A DNA stretch of 64,000 bases, from positions 30,385,732 to 30,449,731 of the forward strand of contig NC_088304.1 in NCBI RefSeq assembly GCF_032854445.1, read 5' to 3'. Position 1 is the first letter of the stretch, and every line of letters starts with the position of its first letter. The stretch comes from Liolophura sinensis (lineage: Eukaryota > Mollusca > Polyplacophora > Chitonida > Chitonidae). A program made the position numbers and the translations under genes. The notes below the pieces were generated by a model. The model was not told where the DNA came from. It was given only the letters and a program-made list of their open reading frames with translations, and did not search any database. Shown one piece after another: positions 9,551 to 21,002 of the stretch.

Positions 9551-11570
9551 ATGACGCCCTGTATGAAATTTGTGTGCGTGCTGTTGCTAATTTTCGGGTC
9601 TTTTCTAAGTACGAAAGGTAAGTCATACACATGTGCAGTCTGGCGGACGGAATGCTTATTTATCTACTTACATGAATGGTGTTCAACGCCGAGCTGAAGG
9701 TTTTTTAGTCGATATCAGAGCGGCCAGTTATGTGGAGTTTGAGGAGTAACCTTCAGCCCTTTGTTAGGTATTTAACAAAACCTCCTGACTTAAACATGTA
9801 TAGTCAAAATAGCACAAGCTAGATTCGAACGTGTGACCTCATACGTCATGGCTAGAACAACATTTCAACCCGAATCGTCTTTGGAGGGCCAAAGATGACG
9901 GAATAATAACCGCAACTTCTCAGACATGTAGATGTATCACTATATACATCACCATGATCTGGCTGTAATAGTGAGGATGGGACGTAAAGCCATGTAGCTA
10001 TTCATTCTTGTCAGGATGATGTAGACAAAGATGGGATTAGTAAATAAAAGTTTGACTACCTTATAAATGTTGCCTAAACATGAATATCTGTGAAAATTTT
10101 GCGAAGAGGTCTTAAATTTTGGCTTAATTCAGAAACGGCTTCGTGAAATTTATTATATGATGTCAATTTCAAATTGTCATTTCAAAAAGGATAACTAATT
10201 TAATATACAGTCATTTTCGTCCACGTTACACATGACAAAGGTAGAATATCCGTTATCCTGACAACAAGTCGAACGTGGACGAATATCTAATCATCTGGGC
10301 TCAATTTTACGAAAGATCTTAAGTGTTTTTGGCTAAGCAAACGCGTTTTCCATCAGCGTTGCACTTGCCATACTTAAGATATACTTCAAAAAACACCACT
10401 TGTTTTTGACTCACTAAAACAATTTAAGTTTTGGAAAAACCGGGCTCTCGTTTCACCATGATGCGCAACGTATGCGTTTGTCTGTTGTTGTTTTTCAGAG
10501 CACATACAACCAGTAATGAAATCATTTTATTTATTTATTTCATTCATTTGTTACATAAATTTAACGTCATACCCAAGAATTTTTAGCTTAGATAATGACA
10601 GTTAGTTCTATGGGTTGACGAAACCGGGGTGCTATGCGTAAACCTCCGACCTTTGGTATATCACTGACGAGCATTCCTTCATGAAACGCCCAGATAAGCA
10701 CACCATCTTTGCAGAAGATAAATGATCTCCAACGAACGTAAGACTGTGGTAACGGCCATATGAGAGTCATCAACCGCTTGTTGTCACCAAGCCCCCCATA
10801 ACTCCCACCCTGGCATTGGGGGCGAAGAAATCTGAACATTCCCTGCGAAAGGCCGGGTTTGAACCAGCATTTTATGTGTCCTGGAGATTGGAGTGAAATA
10901 CCGAAAATAAGAATAATAAAACTTTTGTAAGAAATACCTATAACTTTTAAAATTTTCTAAAATTCTTTATGCTACAGCTGCTACTACAACGGAAGAACCT
11001 CCAGAGACGGATGAGCTGCCTGTACCAGTAGGTGAAGGTCTGGTTGGCGCGTTGGGGACAACGGAAGAGCCCGCTGAGGCTGACGAAATAGTGCCACAAC
11101 CACAAGCCGGAGCAGATCCTATAATGGAAGAACCTCCAGAAGTGGATGAAATCGTGCAAGCACCGGTCGCAGTTAGCGGATTGACAACAACGGAGGAACC
11201 CCCAGAAGTGGATGAAATCGTACCAGGTGCGGCCGCCGTTGGCGTAGGGATAACAACGGAAGAACCCCCAGAAGTGGATGAAATCGTGCAAGCACCGGTC
11301 GCAGTTAGCGGATTGACAACAACGGAGGAACCCCCAGAAGTGGATGAAATCGTACCAGGTGCGGCCGCCGTTGGCGTAGGGATAACAACGGAAGAACCCC
11401 CAGAAGTGGATGAAATCGTGCAAGCACCGGTCGCTGTTAGCAGATTGACAACAACGGAAGAACCCCCAGAAGTGGATGAAGTAGTGCCCCCGGCTGCTGG
11501 TGGGGCGGGAGGGGAAGGAGTACCGCCTCCCGGTGGACTCGGTAGTGCCGGACCAGTGGCGCCTTCTTAA
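9551..11570 (+). CDS. Gene 2: secreted acidic TEEPPEVDE-repeat protein (219 aa, two coding exons)
   Basis: Exon 1 (9551-9617, 67 nt) encodes a signal peptide with the core FVCVLLLIFGSFL and ends AAAG/GTAAGT in phase 1. It is preceded by acceptor GTTTTCTTGCAG (exon starts 9544, 7 nt before ATG), so an untranslated exon lies upstream. Exon 2 (10978-11570) follows acceptor TATGCTACAG and reads A-A-T-T-T-E-E-P-P-E, with stop TAA at 11568-11570. The mature chain carries eight EEP(P/A)E units, mostly TTEEPPEVDEIV, separated by Ala/Val/Gly/Pro spacers, and ends in a Gly/Pro tail. It is strongly acidic, Cys-free and probably disordered. A 132-bp segment is duplicated inside the exon. It is clearly related to gene 1 and divergent from it. 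No function can be assigned; a secreted matrix role is inference. Confidence 0.87.
9700..9860. repeat. Degenerate repeat with a tRNA B-box-like core, in the gene 2 intron
   Basis: GCTAGATTCGAACGTGTGACC (reverse complement of a GGTTCGAATC-type B box) near 9817 is shared with stretches near 340-380, 56365 and, in the other orientation, 54715. This suggests an old dispersed tRNA-derived element, but no tail can be delimited. Confidence 0.35.
10535..10870 (-). mobile_element. Diverged SINE-like element in the gene 2 intron
   Basis: Starts with a (TTTA)n tail, then TTTAACGTCATACCCAAGAAT, a tail arrangement like family A in reverse complement. GTAAACCTCCGACCTTTGG is shared with the copy at 8470. 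The right part ends near GGTTTGAACCAGCAT, which resembles a tRNA B-box region. Confidence 0.5.
11181..11444 (+). repeat. 132-bp coding tandem duplication within gene 2
   Basis: The segment from 11181 recurs from 11313 (offset 132 bp, 44 codons) with almost no differences, including a GCGGCCGC in both. Each unit holds two TTEEPPEVDEIV modules with alternate spacers. The near-identity and in-frame length point to recent unequal exchange. Confidence 0.9.
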
Positions 11571-13010
11571 ATTGATACATCTGATCCAGTAAATGTTAGT
11601 TTAAAAGATTACCTCAAGCTGCCTTGAGGTAGCTTATGTATTATTATTTTCTCTATAATTACTATTGGATTTTATAACCTTAATGATTTTATCCACAGTG
11701 AATCAAAGTCGGCATCAATTATTTTTAAATTGACAAGAAAGTGTTGTGGTGAAATGCGTCTTTTAGTAGTTTTTATTATTCAGAACGCTGTGAGTTCAAG
11801 TCCAGCTCATGCTGACTTCTTCTCCGTACGTGGGAGGTCTGCCAGCAGCCTGCGGATAGTCGTGGGTTTCCCCCGGGCTTTGCCCGGTTTCCTCCCACTA
11901 TAATGCTGGCCGCCGTCGTATAAGTGAAATATGTAAAACACCAATCAATTAAATAAATAAATAAATATTATTCAAAGTGACTGCCGTATATATTTTGCTC
12001 AGTAACGTGTAAGTTTGTTACATATTTGCAGTATTTATTTATTTCACATGTTTGAAAGCCATGAAATAAACACATCAAATGCCCAAAAGTACATAGCCTT
12101 TTACTTTTTTCCAAAACTATTATCAACTGGTATCTTCAGCTTCGACATAATGCCGTAAAGGCTTTAGTTTTAAAAGTTATTCGTTTATCTGTATTTATAC
12201 AAATCTGTGTTTTTGCGCTTCATTCATGTGTTATAAAATGAGTTACTTCATCGAATATTAAACGAATGAGCTAGATCCACTAAAACGTTATGTAAGGCGT
12301 TACAAAACTGAAAGGAGATGAGCCTTGGTGTCTTAAACAAATTATAGACTGATTTCACTGATCAAACACAATCAATATTACTGCGTAACCCATAAGGAAC
12401 AACAGAACAGACTATCAGTCATTTCCAAGTGCTTGTTAAATTACAAATGGCCTTCGATGTCCACTGTGAGATGCCATTCACCTTGGTATTTGTAGCTGAG
12501 AGCGTCCTACATCCTCGCTCTACTTTGATTAGAACAGTAAATTGTCAAAGACGAATCACAACGCTTCATAAACTACGTAATGAATTCCATACGTACAATG
12601 ATAGCTTCAGAATTTGTACTGGCCGTGTGATTAACGTACTTGTCTTTCAATGCCTAATGCACACATGCAGGTTCGGGGTTAATCCCGGCCTTCGGCAGGA
12701 ATCTATACAATTCCTTCGACTTGTGACTGTTTGTATATGGCTTTGGTGACAATGAGATGTCGACGACGACGGCGTGGCTGTAAGCTGTGTCTAAAGTTCA
12801 CACGCTCACCATGAAGAAATTTGTGCAAATGTGTACGCAACAGGTGAAAAAGTTTGTCAGTTTAAGGGCACTTAGGTTTCCTCAAAAATAGGCTTTCTAG
12901 TCGCCAACGTATAGACAATAAATTCTTGAGAATGGCGTTAAATAAATAAATAAGCAGACGAAAAGATTAATAAATAAGTACAATCCACGTTCCGCTTTAA
13001 AATATTTATT
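11571..13010. other. Gene 2 3' flank and intergenic DNA
   Basis: The 3' end of gene 2 lies here. AATAAA hexamers occur in the SINE tail near 11955 and at about 12065, and neither can be preferred. The short open frame at 12429-12749 has no splice signals or family character. Confidence 0.4.
11785..11972 (+). mobile_element. SINE family A, 5'-truncated
   Basis: Starts at CTGTGAGTTCAAGTCCAGCTC and runs through CTTCTCCGTACGTGGGAGG and GGTTTCCTCCCACTATAATG to the (AAAT)n tail. The block between GTGAAATAT and GTAAAACACC is deleted by about 13 bp. The SINE tail could supply the poly(A) hexamer for gene 2. Confidence 0.93.
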
Positions 13011-13014
13011 TATT

Positions 13015-13150
13015 TATTTATATTTCACTTTTATTATTTTATTTCACTTTTACGTCGGCGGCCAGCAAAGGAAACCGGGCAGATCACCGGAGAGGAAACC
13101 ACCGTAGAAGAAGCCAGCATGAGCTGGACTGACTGCGACCCCATTAATGA
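13015..13150 (-). mobile_element. SINE family A, degenerate
   Basis: The (TTTA)n tail, CACTTTTACGTCGGCGGCCAG, a shortened middle (GAAACCGGGCAGA), then GAAGCCAGCATGAGCTGG, in reverse complement order. The central block is internally deleted. Confidence 0.82.
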
Positions 13151-13870
13151 GAGGCAGTCAGATGAATATGGAACGTATAAATAAGTCAGACTCTGTAAAA
13201 TATCTCGTATTATTCACACGGAAGGAAATACGTTTCAGCTCACCATTTTTTTTATTGCATTTAACAGTAATCTAACCATAGCGTGTAACGGCTCTAAACT
13301 TTGTCAACAAGAGATAAACCAAACTGATTCTATATTTAGCACAAATTGGATTCAAATTTTCCACGACGTTTTTTTAGTTTCCAATCTAGCTCCACTGGTA
13401 TTATCTAGATGAGACAAAAAAGAAACATGTCGTTTGCTGTAATTCCTAATTCCCTTCATGTTAATGTAATATTATACCGCCTAAGGTGAAATGGTCACGC
13501 TAGTTTAACTCTTTTCCTTGAAATGTGATTTAGACTGGCTTAATCCGGATCACTAGTTCTTCTCTGGTTGGCTCATTTGCCGTCCTACGTCATTGGGGAT
13601 GCTCACGTGACCTACGGCAAATTGGCCACTGGTAGATAAGTGGAAAGTTTGCAAGTTTTTGTTTGTTTGTTTTTTGTTATCACACTTTTGTTGTTAGGAA
13701 TTGCGTTAATATTTCCCTGACATTGGCCATAAACTATCAGTTTGCGTCAACAGACATGCAACCTTCTGTTCAAATGCATCTGAATGTATTATGATATTCA
13801 CTGTTCACTGGGAGTTTATTGTGATTGACCCACCTTTGACTATTCAATACTCTTCCTGTGTTCCATGTAA
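13150..13870. other. Gene-free stretch
   Basis: AT-rich DNA before the 30-bp array; no exon, array or element ends recognised. Confidence 0.4.
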
Positions 13871-13874
13871 AATT

Positions 13875-14470
13875 AGCCAGAGTTTGGTCTTTCCATGTGT
13901 AATGAGCAAAAGTTTAGTCTTTCCATGTGTAATAAGCCAGAGTTTAGTCTTTCCATGTGCAAAAAGCCAGAGTTTGGTCTTTCCATGTGCAATAAGCCAG
14001 AGTTTGGTCTTTCCATGTGCAATAAGTCAGAGTTTGGTCTTTCCATGTACAATGAGCCAGAGTTTAGTCTTTCCATGTGCAATAAGAGAGAGTTTGGTCT
14101 TTCCTTGTGCGATAAGCCAGAGTTTGGTCTTTCCATGTGCAATAAGCCAGAGTTTGGTCTTTCCATGTGCAATAAGCCAGAGTTTGGTCTTTCCATGTGC
14201 AATAAGCAAGAGTTTGGTCTTTCCATGTGCAATAAGCCAGAGTTTGGTCTTTCCATGTGCAATAAGCCAGAGTTTGGTCTTTCCATGTGCAATAAGAGAG
14301 AGTTTGGTCTTTCCTTGTGCGATAAGCCAGAGTTTGGTCTTTCCATGTGCAATAAGCCAGAGTTTAGTCTTTCCATGTGCAATAAGACAGAGTTTGGTCT
14401 TCTTTCCATGTGCAGTAAGCCAGAGTTTGGTCTTCTTTCCATGTGCAGTAAGCCAGAGTTTGGACTTTCA
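13875..14470. repeat. 30-bp minisatellite with a higher-order 210-bp period
   Basis: About 20 units of the form AGTTTGGTCTTTCCATGTGC plus AATAAGCCAG, 30 bp each; the last units are 33 bp because of an extra TCT. A variant pair (AATAAGAGAG followed by a CCTTGTGCGATAAG unit) occurs near 14081-14120 and again 210 bp later, so seven units form a higher-order repeat. The period is a multiple of three and the unit lacks stops in several frames, so long open frames appear on both strands. I do not regard them as genes. Confidence 0.95.
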
Positions 14471-14519
14471 GTAAATCAGACGGAACATAGAAGACTACAG
14501 CATGTAGATTAAACACAGG

Positions 14520-15050
14520 GCAGCGACGACAATGTGACAGTTGGCAAATGGTCACACGTAACCGGTGTAATACGGCTACAACACAGAGCATCGACGACAA
14601 TGTGACAGTTGGCAAATGGTCACACGTAACCGGTGTAATACGGCTACAACACCGAGCAACGACGACAGTGTAATAGTAGGCAAATAGTCACACGTAACCG
14701 GTGTAATACGGCTACAACACCGAGCATCGACGACAATGTAATAGTAGGCAAATAGTCACACGTAACCGGTGTAATACGGCTACAACACAGAGCATCGACG
14801 ACAATGTGACAGTTGACAAATGGTCACACGTAACCGGTGTAATACGGCTACAACACAGAGCATCGACGACAATGTGATAGTTGGCAAATGGTCTCACGTA
14901 ACCGGTGTAATACGGCTACAACACCGAGCAGCGACGACAGTGTGATAGTTGGCAAATGGTCTCACGTAACCGGTGAAATACGGCTACAGCATAGAGAGTA
15001 AACACAGAGCAGCGACGACAATATGATAGTAGGCAAATGGTCACACGTGT
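14520..15050. repeat. 68-bp minisatellite derived from family C
   Basis: About eight units, 68 bp apart (for example anchored at 14523, 14591 and 14659), each with CGACGACAATGTGACAG, GGCAAATGGTCACACGTAAC and CGGTGTAATACGGCTACA. The unit is an internal piece of dispersed family C, whose remaining sequence continues to the right of the array. Confidence 0.93.
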
Positions 15051-15175
15051 AGCTTGAGTAGGTAAAGAAAATGTTTTAGTGTTAATAGTAATTTATTGGA
15101 GGTTACTGGCCTAGAATTACTCAAAATGTGTTTCCTATCACATTTAATAAACAATCAGTCAACTTGTCTCTTGCT
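15050..15175 (+). mobile_element. Family C, 3' part flanking the 68-bp array
   Basis: Contains GGTTACTGGCCTAGAATTACT, a TCACATTTAATAAACAATCA block and no coding capacity, matching the 3' half of other family C copies. With the array to its left, it shows the satellite grew inside a family C element. Confidence 0.7.
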
Positions 15176-15192
15176 AATACAACCCCATAATT

Positions 15193-15236
15193 TTGAGTAC
15201 GGTGTAAAACACCAGTCAAATAAATAAATAAATAAT
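15193..15236 (+). mobile_element. SINE family A, tail fragment
   Basis: GAGTACGGTGTAAAACACCAG followed by TCAAATAAATAAATAAATAA: only the 3' terminus of a family A copy. Confidence 0.8.
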
Positions 15237-16339
15237 GCAATTCCAGATCCACACTCCAGCCTTGAACTTTGACCTATATGCAGCCATGTGGAAGATTTTC
15301 GAGCATAACTGATTGCCTTTGGATGGTCAGATTGATTTCATGTTTATTAGACTCGGGCAGAACTTGAAATGTGCTCAGACTGTGTCGAATAAGTACTGTT
15401 ACACGATAAAGCATGGATGTCAGTCTAACATTTTCTAAGTATACAGATCAAAAACTGCCATGATTCATTAAAGCTGATAACGCAAAAACAAACAAAAAAA
15501 CCATACTTCTCACGTGCATGTATGCACCTTAACAAAAAATAGCACTAATTTTCTGATAAGAATTCCAATCATGTCTAAGATATGAAACCTCATGGAGCGC
15601 ATAGAAACGCATTTTGAAGTTGTTCCGCGTTTGTGAAGTATGTGGGTTTATATATAAAATGCCTCGCACGTGATCCGATAGTTAAAATATACATAGCTTT
15701 TTTTTTATTTTTTGTCTAGTTATTGTGCACCTGAAATGAAGCTAGTCCTGGATGATTACCTAGACCGTAAATAGTTACATTTTATTAATGCCAGAGGACA
15801 AATTCTTCTTTGCAGTGAGTATCAGATCTAAATACCAAAGTTACATTCGTTCTGTTACTGAGGTGTCTTGCTCATTAATTATTCTAACCTCAGAGTAGCA
15901 TCTTTCATCACTCAGGCGTGCTGTAATCAAATATTTGAGGGTCATTGGCCCATATCAGAAAAATATAAATTCTAACTATTATTACATAGATAGAACGGTA
16001 TGTCAGACTCTATTGAAAGAAGTGCATTATTTGCTCGCTTAAGCTACGTGTAGTTCACCGTTCCAGCTTAAACGCAAGTGCAACGCAAATATGTAAACAT
16101 CCGGTGCACATTCCGAATATGTTTTCTAGCATTGGCACATTTGCCATATAACATCACAGTGATGTGATATTTTTCACGCTGTGTCTGTGGTATGTTAACC
16201 CCAGCCCCGATACATATGTATAAATTTTGTCCATTATCTATTATAAAACCATAGTGGTTTTCGAGCTGTTTTGGATCTATTATCTGGTTTTAAACATATC
16301 CGACCATTTTTGTTACATTTTGGATGTTCTTACCATATC

Positions 16340-16450
16340 GAAACCCATTCACCGTCTCGTGTTTTCACGATATGGCTAAAGCATTGCCGATGTGGCGTTA
16401 AGCCATAATCATTCATTCATTCATTCCATCATTTTTTCATTCATTCATTG
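16340..16450 (+). mobile_element. SINE tail of a third family, (ATTC)n-ended
   Basis: TTCACGATATGGCTAAAGCA, then TGCCGATGTGGCGTTAAGCC, then ATAATC and (ATTC)n. It resembles, position by position, the 3' ends of families A and B. This kind of tail is common in gastropod genomic sequences (general knowledge, not checked). Confidence 0.65.
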
Positions 16451-16784
16451 CAACACTCAGGCAAAAAGTATCCGTATATAACCGTCTTCACCAACACAAG
16501 ATTACAATGATTTCGTTTTCTACGATGCAGGTGTTCTGTTCCTGCAACAGCCCTATATATACTGTGAACAGCCCATGCACATAAATTCTACAGCTGATAA
16601 TTATGTCTGATCTTTTTTATTATTTAATACATTATTCGGTGAAGGGACCGCGTCGACGGCCTATTGGTTATATCGAACCATTACAGAACTATATGCATAG
16701 AATTCAGAAGACCTGGGAACAAATCTGGATCCGCTCAATCCAACGACCTTAAAACTGGTACTTATCGCTGCCTGTTGCTGGCTC

Positions 16785-16990
16785 TCAGGAGCCGAGAGAT
16801 TAGAGCAAGGAAACAGGACTGGTTGGTGTCAGTATAATGTGTATAATGTGGCTGGGTGGGGGTGCAAGATCTGGTGTCAGCACTTCGGCGGCATAGATTC
16901 GACCTGCCACAAGAAGACACAATATATGTACATACACCTAATGACTCTTCGCCGTCATGTGACAGGAAAATTGTAAAGTATTGTTTGAAA
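16785..16990 (+). mobile_element. SINE family B, diverged
   Basis: Blocks in the order GAGATTAGAGCAAGGAAACAG, CTTCGGCGGCATAGATTCGA, ACAAGAAGACACAATATATG and CTTCGCCGTCATGTGACAGG follow the sense strand of the copy at 48836-49160, but with many changes and without the (ACTC)n tail. Confidence 0.5.
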
Positions 16991-17799
16991 CAACTGTATT
17001 TGGTGATCATCATTTTTTTGACACAAGGGATGCATAGAACCATCCAAAAGTATAATACTGACTATTGGGGGGAGAAGGGTGAGGGGGAGAGGGGGGAGCT
17101 TCCCATGGAATCAAGAAAATTGGTATTTATAGCTGATATAAGTTTACATTTAACATTTTTTGTTGGCTTAAGGCTTTGGGTTTAGAGCCTATATGCGCAT
17201 GTTTTTGCCATGCAGGATCAATAGAGGGCTGCTGGATGCTTTTCCGTGTTTCATTCAGATCACGATTGTATACGCCGGAGGATATCTACAGACGATTTTA
17301 TAATTGTTTATTTTTATCAGTGTTCAAAAAATGAATACAACAAAGTCGTAAGAAAAACTTTCAAATTGCTAAAATGAAGAGCATCGTCTTTATCATACAT
17401 TTCTTTAATGTTTTTTTTTCCTGATGCATTTGTGATAAGAACTGGGTGGATTGTTCTCCAGGAGCTTAATCACAAAAAATTTTTCGACACTGGTAAATGA
17501 ACAGTTTTTAGGGTCACATGTTGGTTGGAGCCTGTATAAATAACGACTTCCGAGGTAAGTAGAACTAATTAAGATGTTAGTCAATGGTTATGCTTATTAA
17601 AAAGGACTCACGCTTAGATTTGCTGCGTTTTTGACATTGATCATCTAGGCGAACTGTATACAAATAAGTAATCAACGAAGATAAATATATATATAATGTC
17701 GAGATGAGAAGACTGATGTAGCGATAGAATCAGACATGTATTCTCTGATATAGAATTCATGCCTGGAATATTCATTGTCTGCCCGGCATCATTGAAAAC

Positions 17800-17980
17800 T
17801 GATGACCGCTTCTCTCTTGTGTGTTACCGGCTTTATTTCTTATTTGTATAATTTCTTACATACCTTTGTCTTCGGGAGTTAGTGTTAAACGTTGTTGTGG
17901 AAATGGATCTTGCGATTATCGACTTGGAACGCCCTTTACGGACTACGAATGGTATAGGAATGTCGGACTTGACGCTTATA
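17800..17980 (+). repeat. Dispersed repeat family E copy
   Basis: TTGCGATTATCGACTTGGAAC, CGCC and a TGGTATAGGAATGTCGGACTT block match the sequence at about 52735-52920. Because the same words recur elsewhere, the open frame here (with an apparent hydrophobic N-terminus but no ATG) is judged to be repeat DNA. Confidence 0.6.
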
Positions 17981-17984
17981 TATA

Positions 17985-18360
17985 TATATATGTAGACACA
18001 TGTCTACTCTACACGTAAACAGATTTCTGCTCTGCGCGTAGACAGTTTCTCACCCTACACGTAGACACATTTCTATTCTACACGTAAACAGATTTCTGCT
18101 CTGCGTGTAGACACGTTTCTACTATACACGTAGACAGATTTCTAATCCAGACTTGGACGTATTCCTACTCTACACGTAGACACATTTATGCTCTACACAT
18201 AGACACATTTCTATTCTACACGTACGCACATTTTTACTCTACACTCGTAGAGGCATTCCAACTCTACACGTAGACACATTCCTACTCTACACGTAGACAC
18301 ATTCTTTCTCTACACGTAGATACTTTCCTACATTATACGTGGACACCTTCCTCCCCTACA
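17985..18360. repeat. 23-bp minisatellite
   Basis: About 15 units built on CTACACGTAGACACATT plus a CCTACT-like spacer. Spacing is close to 23 bp, with scattered substitutions (GTAAACAG, GCGTAGACA variants). A short TA run precedes it and a truncated SINE A begins right after it. Confidence 0.9.
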
Positions 18361-18365
18361 CCTAT

Positions 18366-18424
18366 TTTTTTATTTTCTCTGGTGTTTTATTTCACTTATA
18401 CGACGGCGGCCAGCATTATGGACT
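18366..18424 (-). mobile_element. SINE family A, 3' end only
   Basis: TGGTGTTTTATTTCACTTATA followed by CGACGGCGGCCAGCATTATG, in reverse complement; truncated after about 60 bp. Confidence 0.85.
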
Positions 18425-21002
18425 CTACATGTTGAAACATTGCCTGTGAAAATATTATATTTAAAAAAAAATCTGTATAAACTTAAATAGAGAGACTTCA
18501 TGGGAAACAAAATAGCACATGAACGAGAAATGTGACATGTGACAAAAACTGTCCAGTAGATTAACATGCCTTATATTCGAATAACTCGGATTATCAGACT
18601 GATCAGTCTCCTAAGCCATTATCATGAACGTGATCAGAGATGTTTATCCACACCGCATTTTTGTTCTAAAAACAAGCCAAGAGAAGAGAGATAACATGAC
18701 ACCCTTTATGCTACAATCGGCTTGCTGAAAATGTGCCAGTCCTTCAAATATAGATATTTCGTCTTGGGATAGGTGTATGAAATTTGGAGAAAGCATATGA
18801 TAAAGATTAGCACGTCGCTGTTGTCAATTACGTCGCAGCATTTAAATTATGTTAACCCAGAAAAATAATCCAGATAAGACAAATATTGCTCTAGGTTTAT
18901 CTGACGTTGTTGGGAACTGCTCATTTTGTCGCTTCAGTGGTTTCTCACATATAGAGCTTGTAGGACTGAAAAATACCTCTATGGGCTACTGAAGTTAATC
19001 TGATGGTTGGATTAGTGGTTAAGCCCGCGCACCGTGATGCACACAGTTTATATACATGAAAATTGGATTAAAACCCAGACTGAGGTAAATTAACGGGAAG
19101 CTGTATTTCACTGGAGATACTTGAGGCCATTTATCAGTATCACACGTATTACTGTCGTCATTGGTTTAGTTTTGCTCTATGCTTTAGCCTTATTGTGTAT
19201 TATCTAATAATAACCCAAATAATTCAACATGGATGTCAGATGTCTGTATGGGATTGTCAGAAAAAAATGCAGGATGTTATCAGATTTAAAGCAACGTGTC
19301 AAACATATAACACATAACTGAGTGAAAAGATAACTGTCAACTGGCATCATTTCATTAAATGTGACCTAACTATGTCGATCTTGTATTTTTCAATCTTGTC
19401 ACAAACATCAGTAACTAGGATTCTCTAGGTAAAGGTACTGCATTGGTATATAGACACTGAATACTAGTAGTCTGTTAACCACTCCTGATTTCTCATCCTT
19501 GATTTTGTGTGGTATGTATTATTTACAGTACACATTTCCGGCTATTTGGTTGCAAGTAATTCAACATAAAATTGCCCCTAAATTTGACTGAGATTACATC
19601 ACTTACATCACTGCTTGTCAAATCTTTTCTCTACGTTTAATTTCAAAGTTAATCCATGTTTCTTTTCTTTGCCTAGAATAGCTCTGGCCAGAGTGGAGGG
19701 GAAAATATCAGGTCAGGATGTTCAGATTACTATCATTCTGACAGATGATTAACTTAATTTCTTCGGTATGCATCTTCTTCTGACTTTTTGAGAATGAAGA
19801 TTTTTGATAAAGGTGTTATCTGATTGCACTAGTGGACCTGTGCCATATAAGAACCATCAGCGCTATAGGTGCTTATTTCAGAAAGTTCAGCCCGGATATC
19901 TAGAGATTTCCTTATCTGTTTTTGCCCTTTTTGTTGTGTTTAGGGTTAGGAAAGTTTCCTCAGGGTCAGCTAAATTCACTTTTGTGCCCCAAGGAATTAT
20001 TTTCTATGCCAATCAGATTTGAGTGGAAATTGATTTAAAATCAATCACAGGGACGATTGACTATCATTTGGCTTCGGATAGCTGACGGAATATTCAGCTG
20101 CTCTCGCGGTAAGTACTAACATATTTAATGCCCATGACAATTATACCGGAAACGGTGATCTTGGCGATTACACTTTTGAATGTAGTTATAGCTGCAATCA
20201 TAGTCTATGGATTAAAGTTGATGATTTAATATTGATTTGTCTTTTTGGGGTAGTTTAGCCGAATTGAAGAACAAATATACAAAAATGATGAGGTTAGTGT
20301 GTGGCGTGAACTTCTAGGAATATAAAATAATTCTTTCTTACTGTTCGTATATTTTACAAGAGTCAAATCATGTACTCCAATTTATACTGTTCTATAGGCG
20401 TATGATCAATTTCATGAAATGACTCAAGCAACGTGTAGCTTTTAAACTATTATCAATATCATACGTACATTTAACAAATATACACCTGTATTTGTCGTAC
20501 TCAAAATATGGAGTTTTCAACATATGCTTCTAAGTTGTTTAAAAGCAAACAAAACGTTAATAAGCAAAGTTTATTTCCCTGCGGAAAAAAAGCAGTTTCG
20601 AATGTACAGGAGCTTATTATATGATGTTGACCTTTGTATGACTGATAAGGAAATCCAAACTACAGCTAATCAAAGTTAAAGGATGAAAGAATTCATAATG
20701 CGCCTCCTGTTCTCTACAACTAATTAAAAGTCGCACGACATATACGCTGAGGTCTTCACGCTGAAGGAGCTAATCTGTTTACCTGGACTGACTGCACATG
20801 TGGTCACAAGACCTTTCACGTGACTGAGGCGAAATTTTTTTACAATTTTTTTTATCTATGGTAATTATTTTATAATTTATAGCATGCAACATACCCATCA
20901 GCTTATTTGTTTTAATGCTTTCATTTTTTTATTTATTTGCACATGCTTATGTCATTAAGTTGACACCAATGTGTTACACACCCTCATAAAGCCAGTGTGT
21001 TA
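18425..21002. other. Gene-free stretch
   Basis: AT-rich. A degenerate family C copy lies at about 19065-19195 (minus strand; the GCTGTATTTCACTGG and CACACGTATTACTGTCGTC blocks). No exon was recognised; the open frame at 19804-20022 has no supporting signals. Confidence 0.4.

Larger units (their letters stand above)
15240..17790. other. Gene-free stretch with SINE-like pieces
   Basis: No credible exon was found in about 2.5 kb. It contains the SINE tail at 16340-16450 and a family B copy at 16785-16990 (listed separately), and a purine-rich G/A tract near 17065-17100. Confidence 0.4.

Noticed and set aside
10947-11423. Minus-strand open frame of 158 codons with HDFIHFWGFF repeats
   Set aside because: Antisense shadow of the gene 2 repeats; the plus strand has the splice sites, signal peptide and stop.
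13791-14512. Long open frames on both strands with 10-residue repeats (SLVFPCAISQ and NKPEFGLSMC types)
   Set aside because: The 30-bp unit is a multiple of three and stop-free in several frames, so every such frame is open. No signal peptide, splice signal or codon bias favours one.
17821-18018. Open frame with a hydrophobic N-terminus and Cys residues, suggestive of a small secreted protein
   Set aside because: It has no ATG and its sequence recurs at about 52735-52920 and other places, so it is dispersed repeat DNA running into a TA/minisatellite tract.
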